A DNA stretch of 13,760 nucleotides, taken from Bacteroidales bacterium M6 (GTDB lineage: Bacteria > Bacteroidota > Bacteroidia > Bacteroidales > Muribaculaceae). The DNA lies in assembly GCA_001689485.1 (NCBI GenBank), contig LUJQ01000041.1, forward strand, positions 1 through 13,760. The letters are read 5' to 3'. Shown in pieces: positions 7,107 to 13,760 of the stretch; the first letter of the stretch is position 1; each line of letters starts with the position of its first letter. Both the position numbers and the translations under genes were made by a program. The notes beneath the pieces were generated by a model, which saw only the letters and a list, made by a program, of their open reading frames with translations, had not been told where the DNA came from and did no database searches.

Positions 7107-8114
7107 ATGGAACTTTTTGAACGATTAACCCGTCGCGCCAAGGAAAATCCCCGACGCATCGTGCTGCCCGAAGGTGCAGAAACCAGAAATATCACTGCCG
7201 CCGACCGAATACTGGCCGACAAGTTAGCCGAAATCATCCTTTTGGGAAATACCGCCGAAATAGAGGCAAAAGCAAAGGAACTGAACCTCACCCACATCGG
7301 AGAGGCTACCATTCTCGACCCGAAAGATGAAAAGAACATCGACAAATACGCACCTCTGTTTTTCGAGCTTCGCAAGAAAAAGGGTATCTCAATGGAAGAT
7401 GCACGCCGTTTCACTTCCGACGAATTGTATTTCGGATGCCTCATGGTGAAAGCCGGTGATGCCGACGGCATGGTGTCGGGCGCAATCCACACCACCGGCG
7501 ATGTGCTCCGTGCCGCCTTCCAGGTTATAAAGACTGAACCGGGAATCGATGCCGTGTCAGGTGCCTTCCTGATGCTCCTTCCCAAGGACTCTCCATATGG
7601 CGAAAACGGAATCATGGTCTTTGCCGACTGCGCGGTGATTCCCGACCCCGATGCACGCCAGCTCGCCCAAATCGCCGTATGCTCAGCCCGCACGGCAAGT
7701 GAAGTGGCTGGAATCGACCCTCATGTGGCAATCCTGTCATTCTCAACAAAAGGCAGCGCGAAACACGAACGGGTCGACAAAGTTATCGAAGCCACGAAAA
7801 TCGCCCACGAAATGGCTCCGGAACTCAACCTCGACGGCGAATTGCAGACAGATGCCGCAATCGTGCCGGTAGTTGCATCGCTGAAAGCCCCTGATTCCGA
7901 CATTGCAGGTAAAGCAAACGTACTGGTGTTCCCGTCGCTCGAAGTAGGCAATATAGCATACAAACTCGTGCAGAGACTGGCCGGAGTCGAAGCAGTAGGG
8001 CCGTTATTGCAAGGGCTCGCAGCCCCCGTCAGCGACCTTTCACGCGGATGCTCGGCCGACGACATATGCAAAACCATAATCATGACCGCCAACCAGGCAA
8101 TACACAACAAATAA
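7107..8114 (+). CDS. pta: Phosphate acetyltransferase
   Basis: Converts acetyl-CoA and phosphate to acetyl phosphate and CoA in the cytoplasm, the first step of acetate formation. The 335-aa length and single PTA_PTB domain fit the short form without the N-terminal regulatory extension. Family motifs include RIVLPEGAE near the N-terminus, DADGMVSGA, a central VFADCAVIPDP, ILSFSTKGSA and the C-terminal VLVFPSLEVGNIAYKL. I chose the ATG at 7107 (MELFERL) because family members begin there. An in-frame ATG at 7068 (MQPTTS) is possible but adds a non-conserved extension, and the GTG at 7023 is inside the promoter. The leader is then about 80 bases. ackA follows after 32 bases without a terminator, so the two form an operon. 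Confidence 0.95.
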   Translation: MELFERLTRRAKENPRRIVLPEGAETRNITAADRILADKLAEIILLGNTAEIEAKAKELNLTHIGEATILDPKDEKNIDKYAPLFFELRKKKGISMEDARRFTSDELYFGCLMVKAGDADGMVSGAIHTTGDVLRAAFQVIKTEPGIDAVSGAFLMLLPKDSPYGENGIMVFADCAVIPDPDARQLAQIAVCSARTASEVAGIDPHVAILSFSTKGSAKHERVDKVIEATKIAHEMAPELNLDGELQTDAAIVPVVASLKAPDSDIAGKANVLVFPSLEVGNIAYKLVQRLAGVEAVGPLLQGLAAPVSDLSRGCSADDICKTIIMTANQAIHNK

Positions 8115-8146
8115 CCGGCATAAAACACCAAAAATCCTGACCAATC

Positions 8147-9349
8147 ATGAAAATACTCGTTTTAAATTGCGGAAGCAGCTCGGTAAAATACAAATTGATC
8201 GACACCGACGGCAACAATGTAATGGCCGAAGGGGGCGTTGAAAAAATCGGTCTTCACGACGGATTCCTGAAATACAAACTCAGCGACGGCTCAAAAGCCA
8301 TAAAGGAACTCGGCCTGACCGACCATAAAGGCGCCGTCAAAGCCGTGCTCGACATTCTCACCGACCCCGAACTCGGATGCATCAAATCATATGACGAAAT
8401 CGACGCCGTGGGTCACCGCGTGGTACACGGCGCTGAAAAATTCAGCAAAAGCGTGTTGCTGACCGACGAAGTAATACAACAGGTCAAAGACTGCTACGAC
8501 CTCGCCCCGCTTCACAACCCGGCAAACGTTACCGGCATCGAAGCTGTTGAAGAAATCCTTCCAGGCATCAAACAGGTAGGGGTGTTCGACACCGCCTTCC
8601 ACCAGACAATGCCCGCGAAATCATATATGTATGCCCTCCCCTACCGTTTTTACAAGGAAGACGGGGTGCGCCGTTACGGCTTCCATGGCACAAGCCACCG
8701 TTATGTGTCAGGGCGGGTTTGCGAAATACTCGGTGTAGACATCAACACACAGAAAATCATAACCTGCCACATCGGCAACGGCGGTTCGATTACCGCAGTA
8801 CTCAACGGCAAGAGTGTGGATACTTCGATGGGACTTACCCCGACCGAGGGGCTTATGATGGGAACCCGCGTAGGCGACGTCGACCCGGGGGCCCTCACCT
8901 TCCTGATGAAAAAACATAACCTCTCGGTTGATGACCTGCAGAAGATTATAAACAAAGAGAGCGGCGTGCTCGGCGTTACCGGAATGTCGAGCGACATGCG
9001 CGAAATCGAGGCTGCCGACAAAAACGGTGTCGAACGCGCACAGCTCGCCCTCAGCATGTATGAACAACGCATCACGAAATATGTGGGCGCTTATGCAGCC
9101 GAAATGGGCGGTGTCGACATAATCGTGTTCACCGGCGGCGTAGGTGAAAACCAGACAGGCGTGAGGGAAAACGTATGTGCCCCGCTCGCATTTATGGGTG
9201 TTGAAATCGACAAAGCTGTCAACGACGTTACCCGGGGGACTGAAACCATTATCTCGACACCCTCTTCCAAGGTGAAGGTAGTGGTAGTGCCTACCGACGA
9301 AGAGCTTATGATTGCCCGCGACACCGAGGCCATTGTAAGCGGAAAATAA
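8147..9349 (+). CDS. ackA: Acetate kinase
   Basis: Converts acetyl phosphate and ADP to acetate and ATP, completing the fermentation route begun by pta. The 400-aa protein is full length with the ASKHA fold. Visible catalytic positions agree with the well-studied Methanosarcina enzyme: Asn7 in LVLNCGSSS, Arg91 in GHRVVHG, His123, Asp148 in VFDTAFH, His180 in RRYGFHGTSH, Arg241 in MMGTRVGD and the C-terminal Glu in PTDEEL (385/386). The phosphate loop HIGNGGS is at 208-214 and the adenosine region FTGGVGEN at 328-335. One small variation is HGAEKF, where many members have HGGE. A terminator hairpin follows 24 bases after the stop. Confidence 0.97.
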   Translation: MKILVLNCGSSSVKYKLIDTDGNNVMAEGGVEKIGLHDGFLKYKLSDGSKAIKELGLTDHKGAVKAVLDILTDPELGCIKSYDEIDAVGHRVVHGAEKFSKSVLLTDEVIQQVKDCYDLAPLHNPANVTGIEAVEEILPGIKQVGVFDTAFHQTMPAKSYMYALPYRFYKEDGVRRYGFHGTSHRYVSGRVCEILGVDINTQKIITCHIGNGGSITAVLNGKSVDTSMGLTPTEGLMMGTRVGDVDPGALTFLMKKHNLSVDDLQKIINKESGVLGVTGMSSDMREIEAADKNGVERAQLALSMYEQRITKYVGAYAAEMGGVDIIVFTGGVGENQTGVRENVCAPLAFMGVEIDKAVNDVTRGTETIISTPSSKVKVVVVPTDEELMIARDTEAIVSGK

Positions 9350-9373
9350 ATAAACATAAATCACAATATGTGT

Positions 9374-9427
9374 GTGACCGTCTCCCATGGCCTTTGAAAC
9401 CACAGGGAGCGGTCACGCAATTTAACC
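9374..9427 (+). terminator. Terminator hairpin after ackA
   Basis: GTGACCG (9374-9380) and CTCCC (9382-9386) pair with GGGAG (9405-9409) and CGGTCAC (9410-9416), giving 12 pairs with a single bulged T. An inner TGG/CCA can extend it. The downstream T-run is weak (GCAATTT), so termination may be partial. Confidence 0.65.
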
Positions 9428-9444
9428 GACTAACCGAAAACCCT

Positions 9445-9616
9445 AGAGATTGTCTAAAATTTTTTCCAAAAGATTTTTAGAGCTGTTTTTGAGTAAATTT
9501 TGAGTTTTGAAGAGGGAGCGATGCGGGCATCGTAACCGATGAAAAGCTAAAAATTTACCAAAAAGAGCCTAAAAAACAGCAGACAATCTCCTTGAAAAAA
9601 TTTTTAGACAATCTCT
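9445..9616. mobile_element. 172-bp imperfect inverted-repeat element, MITE-like
   Basis: The ends are AGAGATTGTCT (9445-9455) and AGACAATCTCT (9606-9616), perfect reverse complements. The likeness continues inward for about 65-75 bases per arm: AAAA(A)TTTTTTC, then AGATT, then CTGTTTTT, then TAAATTTT and GTTTT/GCTTTT line up on both arms, with about 10 extra bases in the right arm. The centre (9519-9532) folds as CGATGC GG GCATCG. The right arm carries AGACAATCTC twice (9581-9590 and 9606-9615), as if a second end were nested. There is no coding frame of note, and no clean target duplication: the flanks read CCT before and TAT after, or CTA/TTA if the ends are set one base in. It fills the gap between the ackA terminator and the lgt ATG. 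A bacterial non-autonomous element or other dispersed palindromic repeat fits best; the mobile identity is inferred. Confidence 0.5.
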
Positions 9617-9617
9617 T

Positions 9618-10511
9618 ATGCTCGACGCAATCACCTGGACTGCGAATCCGATCCTGTTCAACCACGGTGTTACAATACGCTGGTACGGGGTTATGTTCAT
9701 AATAGGCTTCTTCTTAGGCTACAAAATCCTGGCCAGGATTTTCAGGCACGAAGGTGCCTATGAAAAATGGGTGGGTACCATACTGGTGTACCTGGTGATT
9801 TCGACAATCGTGGGTGCACGCCTTGGGCATGTATTCTTCTATGCCTGGGACTATTATTCCCAACACCCCATTGAAATCCTCTATACCTGGGAGGGCGGCC
9901 TGGCAAGCCACGGAGCCACAATAGGGATTTTCATAGCAATGTTGCTTTACTCGCTTTTCGTAACCAAGAAAAGCCCCTTGTGGATTCTCGACCGCCTAGT
10001 AATCCCCATCGCACTTGTAGGGGCATTGGTGCGCATAGGCAACCTTCTGAACCATGAGATTTACGGCCACCCAACCGACCTCCCATGGGGATTCAGGTTC
10101 GTTGTAAACCTGCACAACTGGATGAACGGCGCCCAGCCCATATTCTCCCTCCCGTCGCACCCCACGCAGATTTACGAGGCACTGTGCTACCTCGCCCTGT
10201 TCGGCCTGCTTATGTGGATGTATTGGAAAAAGAATGCCGAAAGCCGACCGGGGCTGCTGTTCGGGGTGTTCTTCGTAATCCTGTTCGCAAGCCGTTTCCT
10301 TATCGAATTCGTCAAGAACCCCCAGGAAGCGTTCGAAGTGGGAATGACTCTCAACATGGGTCAATGGCTCTCAATCCCGTTCATTATAGCAGGAATCTGC
10401 CTCATAATCTATGCACTCGTCCATCCACCTGTGAAACTCAGTTTCCCCAATAAATTTGCAGAGCAGCTTGAAGGCAACGCAGAGGGAAACAGTAAAAAAC
10501 ATCCGAAATAA
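9618..10511 (+). CDS. lgt: Prolipoprotein diacylglyceryl transferase
   Basis: Transfers a diacylglyceryl group from phosphatidylglycerol to the lipobox cysteine of prolipoproteins at the inner membrane, the first step of lipoprotein maturation. The 297-aa polytopic protein has about seven hydrophobic segments. Diagnostic motifs are IRWYGVMF (20-27, the conserved Tyr region), GGLASHGA (93-100, His98), RIGNLLNHEIYG (139-150, the Lgt signature with the essential Arg) and HPTQIYEAL (181-189). The lysine-rich C-terminus ends in EGNSKKHPK. The ATG is one base after the inverted-repeat element at 9445-9616 and has no Shine-Dalgarno. No TAnnTTTG promoter is evident nearby, so expression may depend on readthrough from ackA or on the element. 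It heads an operon with the next three genes (8-base gap to the deacetylase). Confidence 0.95.
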   Translation: MLDAITWTANPILFNHGVTIRWYGVMFIIGFFLGYKILARIFRHEGAYEKWVGTILVYLVISTIVGARLGHVFFYAWDYYSQHPIEILYTWEGGLASHGATIGIFIAMLLYSLFVTKKSPLWILDRLVIPIALVGALVRIGNLLNHEIYGHPTDLPWGFRFVVNLHNWMNGAQPIFSLPSHPTQIYEALCYLALFGLLMWMYWKKNAESRPGLLFGVFFVILFASRFLIEFVKNPQEAFEVGMTLNMGQWLSIPFIIAGICLIIYALVHPPVKLSFPNKFAEQLEGNAEGNSKKHPK

Positions 10512-10519
10512 CAAAATCA

Positions 10520-11302
10520 ATGGTGGCATTAAGTTTCGATATCGAGGAATTTGACCTGCCTCTCGAACACGGAGTTGAGCTCCCGTTTGAACGGCAGATT
10601 GAAGTGTCGCGAATCGGTGCCGAACGAATTCTCAACATTCTTGACGGGCATGGGGTCAGAGCCACATTCTTCTCCACCGTGAAATTTGCCGGACACGCCC
10701 CGGAAGTCATCAGCCGCCTGTTGAAAGAGGGGCACGAACTGGCAAGCCACGGAATCCGACACACAGGATTCGACATATCAGACCTCAAGGCATCGCGTCA
10801 GGCTCTCGAAAAGATTGCGGGACATCCGGTGACAGGCTTCCGCATGCCACGCATGATGAAACTCCCGGAAAGCGCCATGCGCGATGCCGGATATCTCTAC
10901 GACTCATCGCTCAACCCCACATTTATCCCGGGCCGCTACATGAACCTCGGCACACCGCGACACCCATTCATGAAGGATGGAGTGCTGCAGATACCGACCT
11001 CTGTCACCCCATGGATCAGATTCCCCCTCTTCTGGCTTTCGGCACATTTGCTGCCGCCGCGCATCTATCGCATTCTGGCCAGACGCACACTGAGCCACGG
11101 CGGATTGTTCACCACCTACTTCCACCCATGGGAATTCTTCAACCTAAACAGCCTGCCTGTGTGCAAACTGCCGGCAATGATACGCCTAAATTCCGGAGAA
11201 GGGATGCAACAGCGGCTAAGCAGCCTGATCTCAGAGATGAAGCAACGGGGCGAACGTTTCGTGACATATTCCGAAATCTATGCCGCATATAAATCCCTGT
11301 AG
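10520..11302 (+). CDS. NodB-type polysaccharide deacetylase
   Basis: A 260-aa carbohydrate esterase family 4-like enzyme that should remove an N- or O-acyl group from a sugar. Motifs in order: SFDIEEF (5-11, with Asp7 the expected metal or catalytic Asp), SHGIRH (76-81, metal-binding His77 and His81), GFRMPR (106-111, Arg108), YDSSLNP (127-133) and FHPWEF (201-206, His202, the catalytic-histidine region). The FDIEE start, SHGxxH and FHPWE set resembles the deacetylases associated with exopolysaccharide and exosortase loci, and also the ArnD group. No signal peptide is seen, although 167-181 is a moderately hydrophobic stretch, so it probably acts on the cytoplasmic face of the membrane. It lies 8 bases after lgt and 15 before the GT2 gene, which suggests its substrate is the lipid-linked sugar that GT2 makes. 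Confidence 0.85.
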   Translation: MVALSFDIEEFDLPLEHGVELPFERQIEVSRIGAERILNILDGHGVRATFFSTVKFAGHAPEVISRLLKEGHELASHGIRHTGFDISDLKASRQALEKIAGHPVTGFRMPRMMKLPESAMRDAGYLYDSSLNPTFIPGRYMNLGTPRHPFMKDGVLQIPTSVTPWIRFPLFWLSAHLLPPRIYRILARRTLSHGGLFTTYFHPWEFFNLNSLPVCKLPAMIRLNSGEGMQQRLSSLISEMKQRGERFVTYSEIYAAYKSL

Positions 11303-11317
11303 CATCTATTCACAGCT

Positions 11318-12310
11318 ATGAAAAAAATCACGATTCTGCTGCCTGCCTACAACGAGGCCTCGTCAATACCCCTCCTGCAGGAAAAAATGGCGGAGGTTGC
11401 ACAGGAAAACCCGGGTTATGAATGGGAATTCCTCATCGTAAATGACGGAAGCACCGACGATACCCTGCAACGTATAAAGGCCCTTCACAACAGCGACCCA
11501 CGTTTCAGCTATATCGATCTCTCACGCAACTACGGCAAAGAGATTGCCATGATGGCGGGATTCGACTACGCTTCGGGCGACGCGGTGATTATAATGGACA
11601 GCGACATGCAGCACCCCGTATCGTCAATCCCGGAGATGCTCCGGCTCTGGGAGGAAGGATGGCAGGATGTATATGCCCAACGTAAATCATCGAAAGAATC
11701 GTGGTTCAAGCGCAAAAGTTCGGAGTTATACTACCGGCTCCTGCAAAACACCACAAGGATACCGATACAGAAAAACACAGGCGACTTCCGCCTCCTTGAC
11801 CGCGTATGCATCAACGCCCTGCGCGAAATGCGCGAGACCCAACGCAACACCAAAGGGATGTATTGCTGGATAGGATTCCGCAAAAAAGGGATAACCTACG
11901 AACAGCTCGAACGAGTCAACGGCACCACAAAATGGCGGTTCTGGAGCCTTATGAACCTTGCCCTCGACGGCCTGACGGCCTACACAACCTCACCGTTGCG
12001 CATAGCGTCGATTCTCGGCATCATCTGCTCCATAATAGGGTTTGTCTATCTGGTCTATATCCTGGTCAACACACTCCTGTATGGCGACCCCGTTGCCGGC
12101 TATCCCACCATTATGGTCACAATCCTGTTTATCGGAGGCGTGCAGCTGCTGTCGCTCGGCATAATCGGCGAATACCTCGGAAGAGTGTTCAACGAGAGCA
12201 AACGCCGCCCGCCCTATTTTGTAAACACCTACAACAACCGCCAGATCGGTTCCGAACCGGCCTCATTCCCACCCCGCCACATCACAGGCAATGACAATGA
12301 TCCTCGCTGA
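11318..12310 (+). CDS. GT2 polyprenyl-phosphate glycosyltransferase (GtrB/ArnC-like)
   Basis: A 330-aa membrane-anchored family 2 glycosyltransferase. The GT-A domain shows LLPAYNE (7-13), VNDGST (41-46), LSRNYGKE (68-75) and the DSD metal-binding motif in IMDSDMQHP (92-100), then KNTGDFRLLDR, the usual acceptor region. Two long hydrophobic segments follow (about 228-253 and 263-288), joined by a short loop, with a basic tail. This is the architecture of GtrB, ArnC and dolichol-phosphate mannose synthase types, which move a sugar from a nucleotide donor to undecaprenyl phosphate on the cytoplasmic face. The sugar identity cannot be read. Its 3' end overlaps the GT87 gene by 20 bases, a sign of coupled expression. 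Confidence 0.88.
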   Translation: MKKITILLPAYNEASSIPLLQEKMAEVAQENPGYEWEFLIVNDGSTDDTLQRIKALHNSDPRFSYIDLSRNYGKEIAMMAGFDYASGDAVIIMDSDMQHPVSSIPEMLRLWEEGWQDVYAQRKSSKESWFKRKSSELYYRLLQNTTRIPIQKNTGDFRLLDRVCINALREMRETQRNTKGMYCWIGFRKKGITYEQLERVNGTTKWRFWSLMNLALDGLTAYTTSPLRIASILGIICSIIGFVYLVYILVNTLLYGDPVAGYPTIMVTILFIGGVQLLSLGIIGEYLGRVFNESKRRPPYFVNTYNNRQIGSEPASFPPRHITGNDNDPR

Positions 12311-13544
12311 CGCAGGCAAAAAGACAGCCGCATTCTTCCGTCACCCGTTCTTTTCCGACTATCGCACAATAGCCGCACTGTGGGCAATCCTTGCAATCGT
12401 GGCTGCAATAGCCAAAGGGGGACTCGACGGTGGCAAATTAAACAATTTCTTGATTTTCAGGCAGGTGTTCTGGCACCTTGTGGATTTAAAGTCGTTATAT
12501 GCCTATTATCCCGAAGAATATTACGACCACAATCTCTACGGGCCGCTGTTTTCAGTGATTATAGCGCCGTTTGCCCTGATGCCCAAGTTTTTCGGTCTGC
12601 TGACATGGCTTCTGGCCCTGGCGGCAACCATCTACGCTGCCATAATCAAACTTCCGCTGGCAAAAGGAGCCAAAATATTCATATTCTGGTATCTGTCAAA
12701 CGAAGTGTGGGGAGCATTGATAATGGCACAGTTCAACATCGTGATCGCAGCAGTTATAATAGGCTCATATTCAGCCTTGCGACGCAATCACACCGGCATT
12801 GCAGCCTTCCTCATCATGCTTGGCGCAATGACCAAGCTCTACGGCATTCTCGGACTTGCGTTCTTCTTTTTCACACGCCGAAAAGCCCGGTTCACAATGT
12901 GGCTGGCCGTGTGGGGAGCAATCTTTTTCGTGCTGCCGATGTTTTTAAGCTCGCCATCCTACGTCATCGACCAGTATGCCGAATGGTATGCCACAATAGT
13001 GGATAAAAACAATCTGAACGTGGCAGTAGGCTTCAACACCCGGTCGGACTGGTATCAGAACATATCGGTGCTCGGCATGACCCACCGCATCACGCAGATG
13101 GAATTCAGCGACCTGTACATACTGATTCCTGCAATGCTGCTGTTCCTACTCCCCTATTGCCGTACCGGGCAGTATGCCAACCACGGATTCCAATGGGGAA
13201 TAGTGGCTTCGGCGCTTATGTGTATCATCCTTTTCAGCACCGGAAGCGAATCGAGCGGATATATAATCGCCATTCTCGGAGTTGCGTTATGGTATGTCAC
13301 CTCTCCATGGAAACGCTCCAAATGGGATATTGCCCTGCTCATATTCGCCCTGCTGATAGGCAGCTTCGGCACAAGCGACCTCGTGCCCCGGTCTATTCAG
13401 AAATCGCTCATACGCCCCTATTCCCTAAAAGCCCTCCCCATCCTCATGGTATGGCTGAAACTGATCTGGGAACTATGCACACGCAACTATGCGCCTGCTG
13501 CAGAGACCACCAACCACCAAAACATAACATCTGATGCCGGCTGA
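12291..13544 (+). CDS. Multi-membrane glycosyltransferase, GT87/DUF2029-like (GT-C fold)
   Basis: A 417-aa polytopic protein with about ten hydrophobic segments between residues 22 and 400. After the first segment there is a polar loop with LVDLKSLYAYYP, EEYYDHN and LYGPLFS. This fits the first extracytoplasmic loop of GT-C enzymes, where the catalytic acidic residue resides, and the tract resembles the DUF2029/GT87 mannosyltransferase family (AFLIMLGAMTKLYG, FFFTRRKARF). Such enzymes take a sugar from a polyprenyl-phosphate carrier and add it to an envelope acceptor on the far side of the membrane. The start is ATG 12291 or the in-frame ATG 12297; both overlap the GT2 gene, which would supply the donor. 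The last gene of the operon; no strong terminator is seen after it. Confidence 0.78.
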   Translation: MTMILADAGKKTAAFFRHPFFSDYRTIAALWAILAIVAAIAKGGLDGGKLNNFLIFRQVFWHLVDLKSLYAYYPEEYYDHNLYGPLFSVIIAPFALMPKFFGLLTWLLALAATIYAAIIKLPLAKGAKIFIFWYLSNEVWGALIMAQFNIVIAAVIIGSYSALRRNHTGIAAFLIMLGAMTKLYGILGLAFFFFTRRKARFTMWLAVWGAIFFVLPMFLSSPSYVIDQYAEWYATIVDKNNLNVAVGFNTRSDWYQNISVLGMTHRITQMEFSDLYILIPAMLLFLLPYCRTGQYANHGFQWGIVASALMCIILFSTGSESSGYIIAILGVALWYVTSPWKRSKWDIALLIFALLIGSFGTSDLVPRSIQKSLIRPYSLKALPILMVWLKLIWELCTRNYAPAAETTNHQNITSDAG

Positions 13545-13637
13545 ATAGTTCGCACGAAAATGCGGGAGTAAGACACGCCTGGAGTTAAATTGCGTTAAAT
13601 CTACAGACCGCTCCAACCGCATCCGAAATTAATTCCA

Positions 13638-13645
13638 TATCTTTG
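13638..13645 (+). promoter_or_regulatory. -7 promoter box of ssrA
   Basis: TATCTTTG matches TAnnTTTG exactly. Transcription would begin near 13651, leaving about 45 bases of 5' leader that RNase P normally removes from pre-tmRNA. No good upstream TTTG is present 19-21 bases away. A direct repeat GTTAAAT (13584-13590 and 13594-13600), spaced about one helical turn, lies further upstream. Confidence 0.6.
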
Positions 13646-13696
13646 CAAAGATATACACGCATCGCACACAAGAGAGTGTGAAGCATTGCAAAACAT

Positions 13697-13760
13697 GGGG
13701 ATGACCGGTTTTGACAGCGCGTAGAGGTGGTGTGTAAGCATGCAGAGCAATGATGGCTAC
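13697..13760 (+). ncRNA. ssrA: tmRNA (ssrA), 5' part; runs off the window
   Basis: The segment opens with GGGGATGACCGG and continues TTTTGACAGCG, then GTAAGCATGCAG. This is the conserved tRNA-like 5' end of tmRNA, including the G-rich acceptor strand and the D-arm-like segment, as in Bacteroidetes. tmRNA rescues stalled ribosomes and adds a degradation tag, working with SmpB. The tag-coding region and the 3' CCA end lie outside the window, so the tag peptide cannot be read. The mature 5' end at 13697 is inferred from homology and could be off by a base. Confidence 0.9.

Noticed and set aside
8708..9403. 231-codon minus-strand frame opposite ackA
   Set aside because: Antisense to a fully conserved acetate kinase; His- and Cys-rich nonsense composition typical of a shadow frame.
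13545..13600. CGCA...TGCG pairing after the GT87 gene as an operon terminator
   Set aside because: A four-pair stem without a T-run; too weak.

Overview
The window looks like chromosomal DNA from a gut-type Bacteroidales bacterium, possibly Muribaculaceae or a near relative; the family guess is low confidence. The evidence is: Bacteroidetes-style promoters (a TAnnTTTG box, sometimes with TTTG or TTG about 20 bases upstream), near absence of Shine-Dalgarno sites, a BspA-type leucine-rich-repeat secreted protein with a sorting-like tail, Bacteroidetes-type pta-ackA, and a tmRNA gene start at the right edge.

Layout. (1) 1-2450 is a visibly AT-richer accessory block. It holds a strongly structured segment (about 98-160, candidate RNA), then three tightly spaced genes: a 100-aa unknown protein, a secreted BspA-like LRR protein and a 131-aa unknown protein. 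A clear intrinsic terminator closes it. (2) 2451-6949 carries an outer-membrane porin with a promoter so close to its ATG that the mRNA should be leaderless, a convergent U32/RlhA-type gene on the minus strand, and a secreted alpha/beta hydrolase divergent from it. (3) 6990-9420 is the phosphate acetyltransferase-acetate kinase operon (acetyl-CoA to acetate with ATP gain), with its own promoter and a terminator hairpin. (4) 9445-9616 is a 172-bp imperfect inverted-repeat element resembling a MITE, ending one base before the lgt start codon. (5) 9618-13544 is a compact four-gene envelope operon: lgt, a NodB-type polysaccharide deacetylase, a GtrB/ArnC-like GT2 polyprenyl-phosphate glycosyltransferase and a GT87-like multi-membrane glycosyltransferase. 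(6) 13638-13760 holds the promoter and first 64 bases of ssrA (tmRNA).

How the genes fit together. pta and ackA form a standard fermentation module. The deacetylase, GT2 and GT87 genes have the parts needed to charge a lipid carrier with a sugar, deacylate the sugar and transfer it outside the membrane, an ArnC/ArnD/ArnT-like logic, and they share an apparent transcript with lipoprotein diacylglyceryl transferase. The left block is the least explained part: a folded segment preceding a small protein, an LRR secreted protein and another small protein, none with a recognised role. No CRISPR array, tRNA, integrase or transposase was seen.
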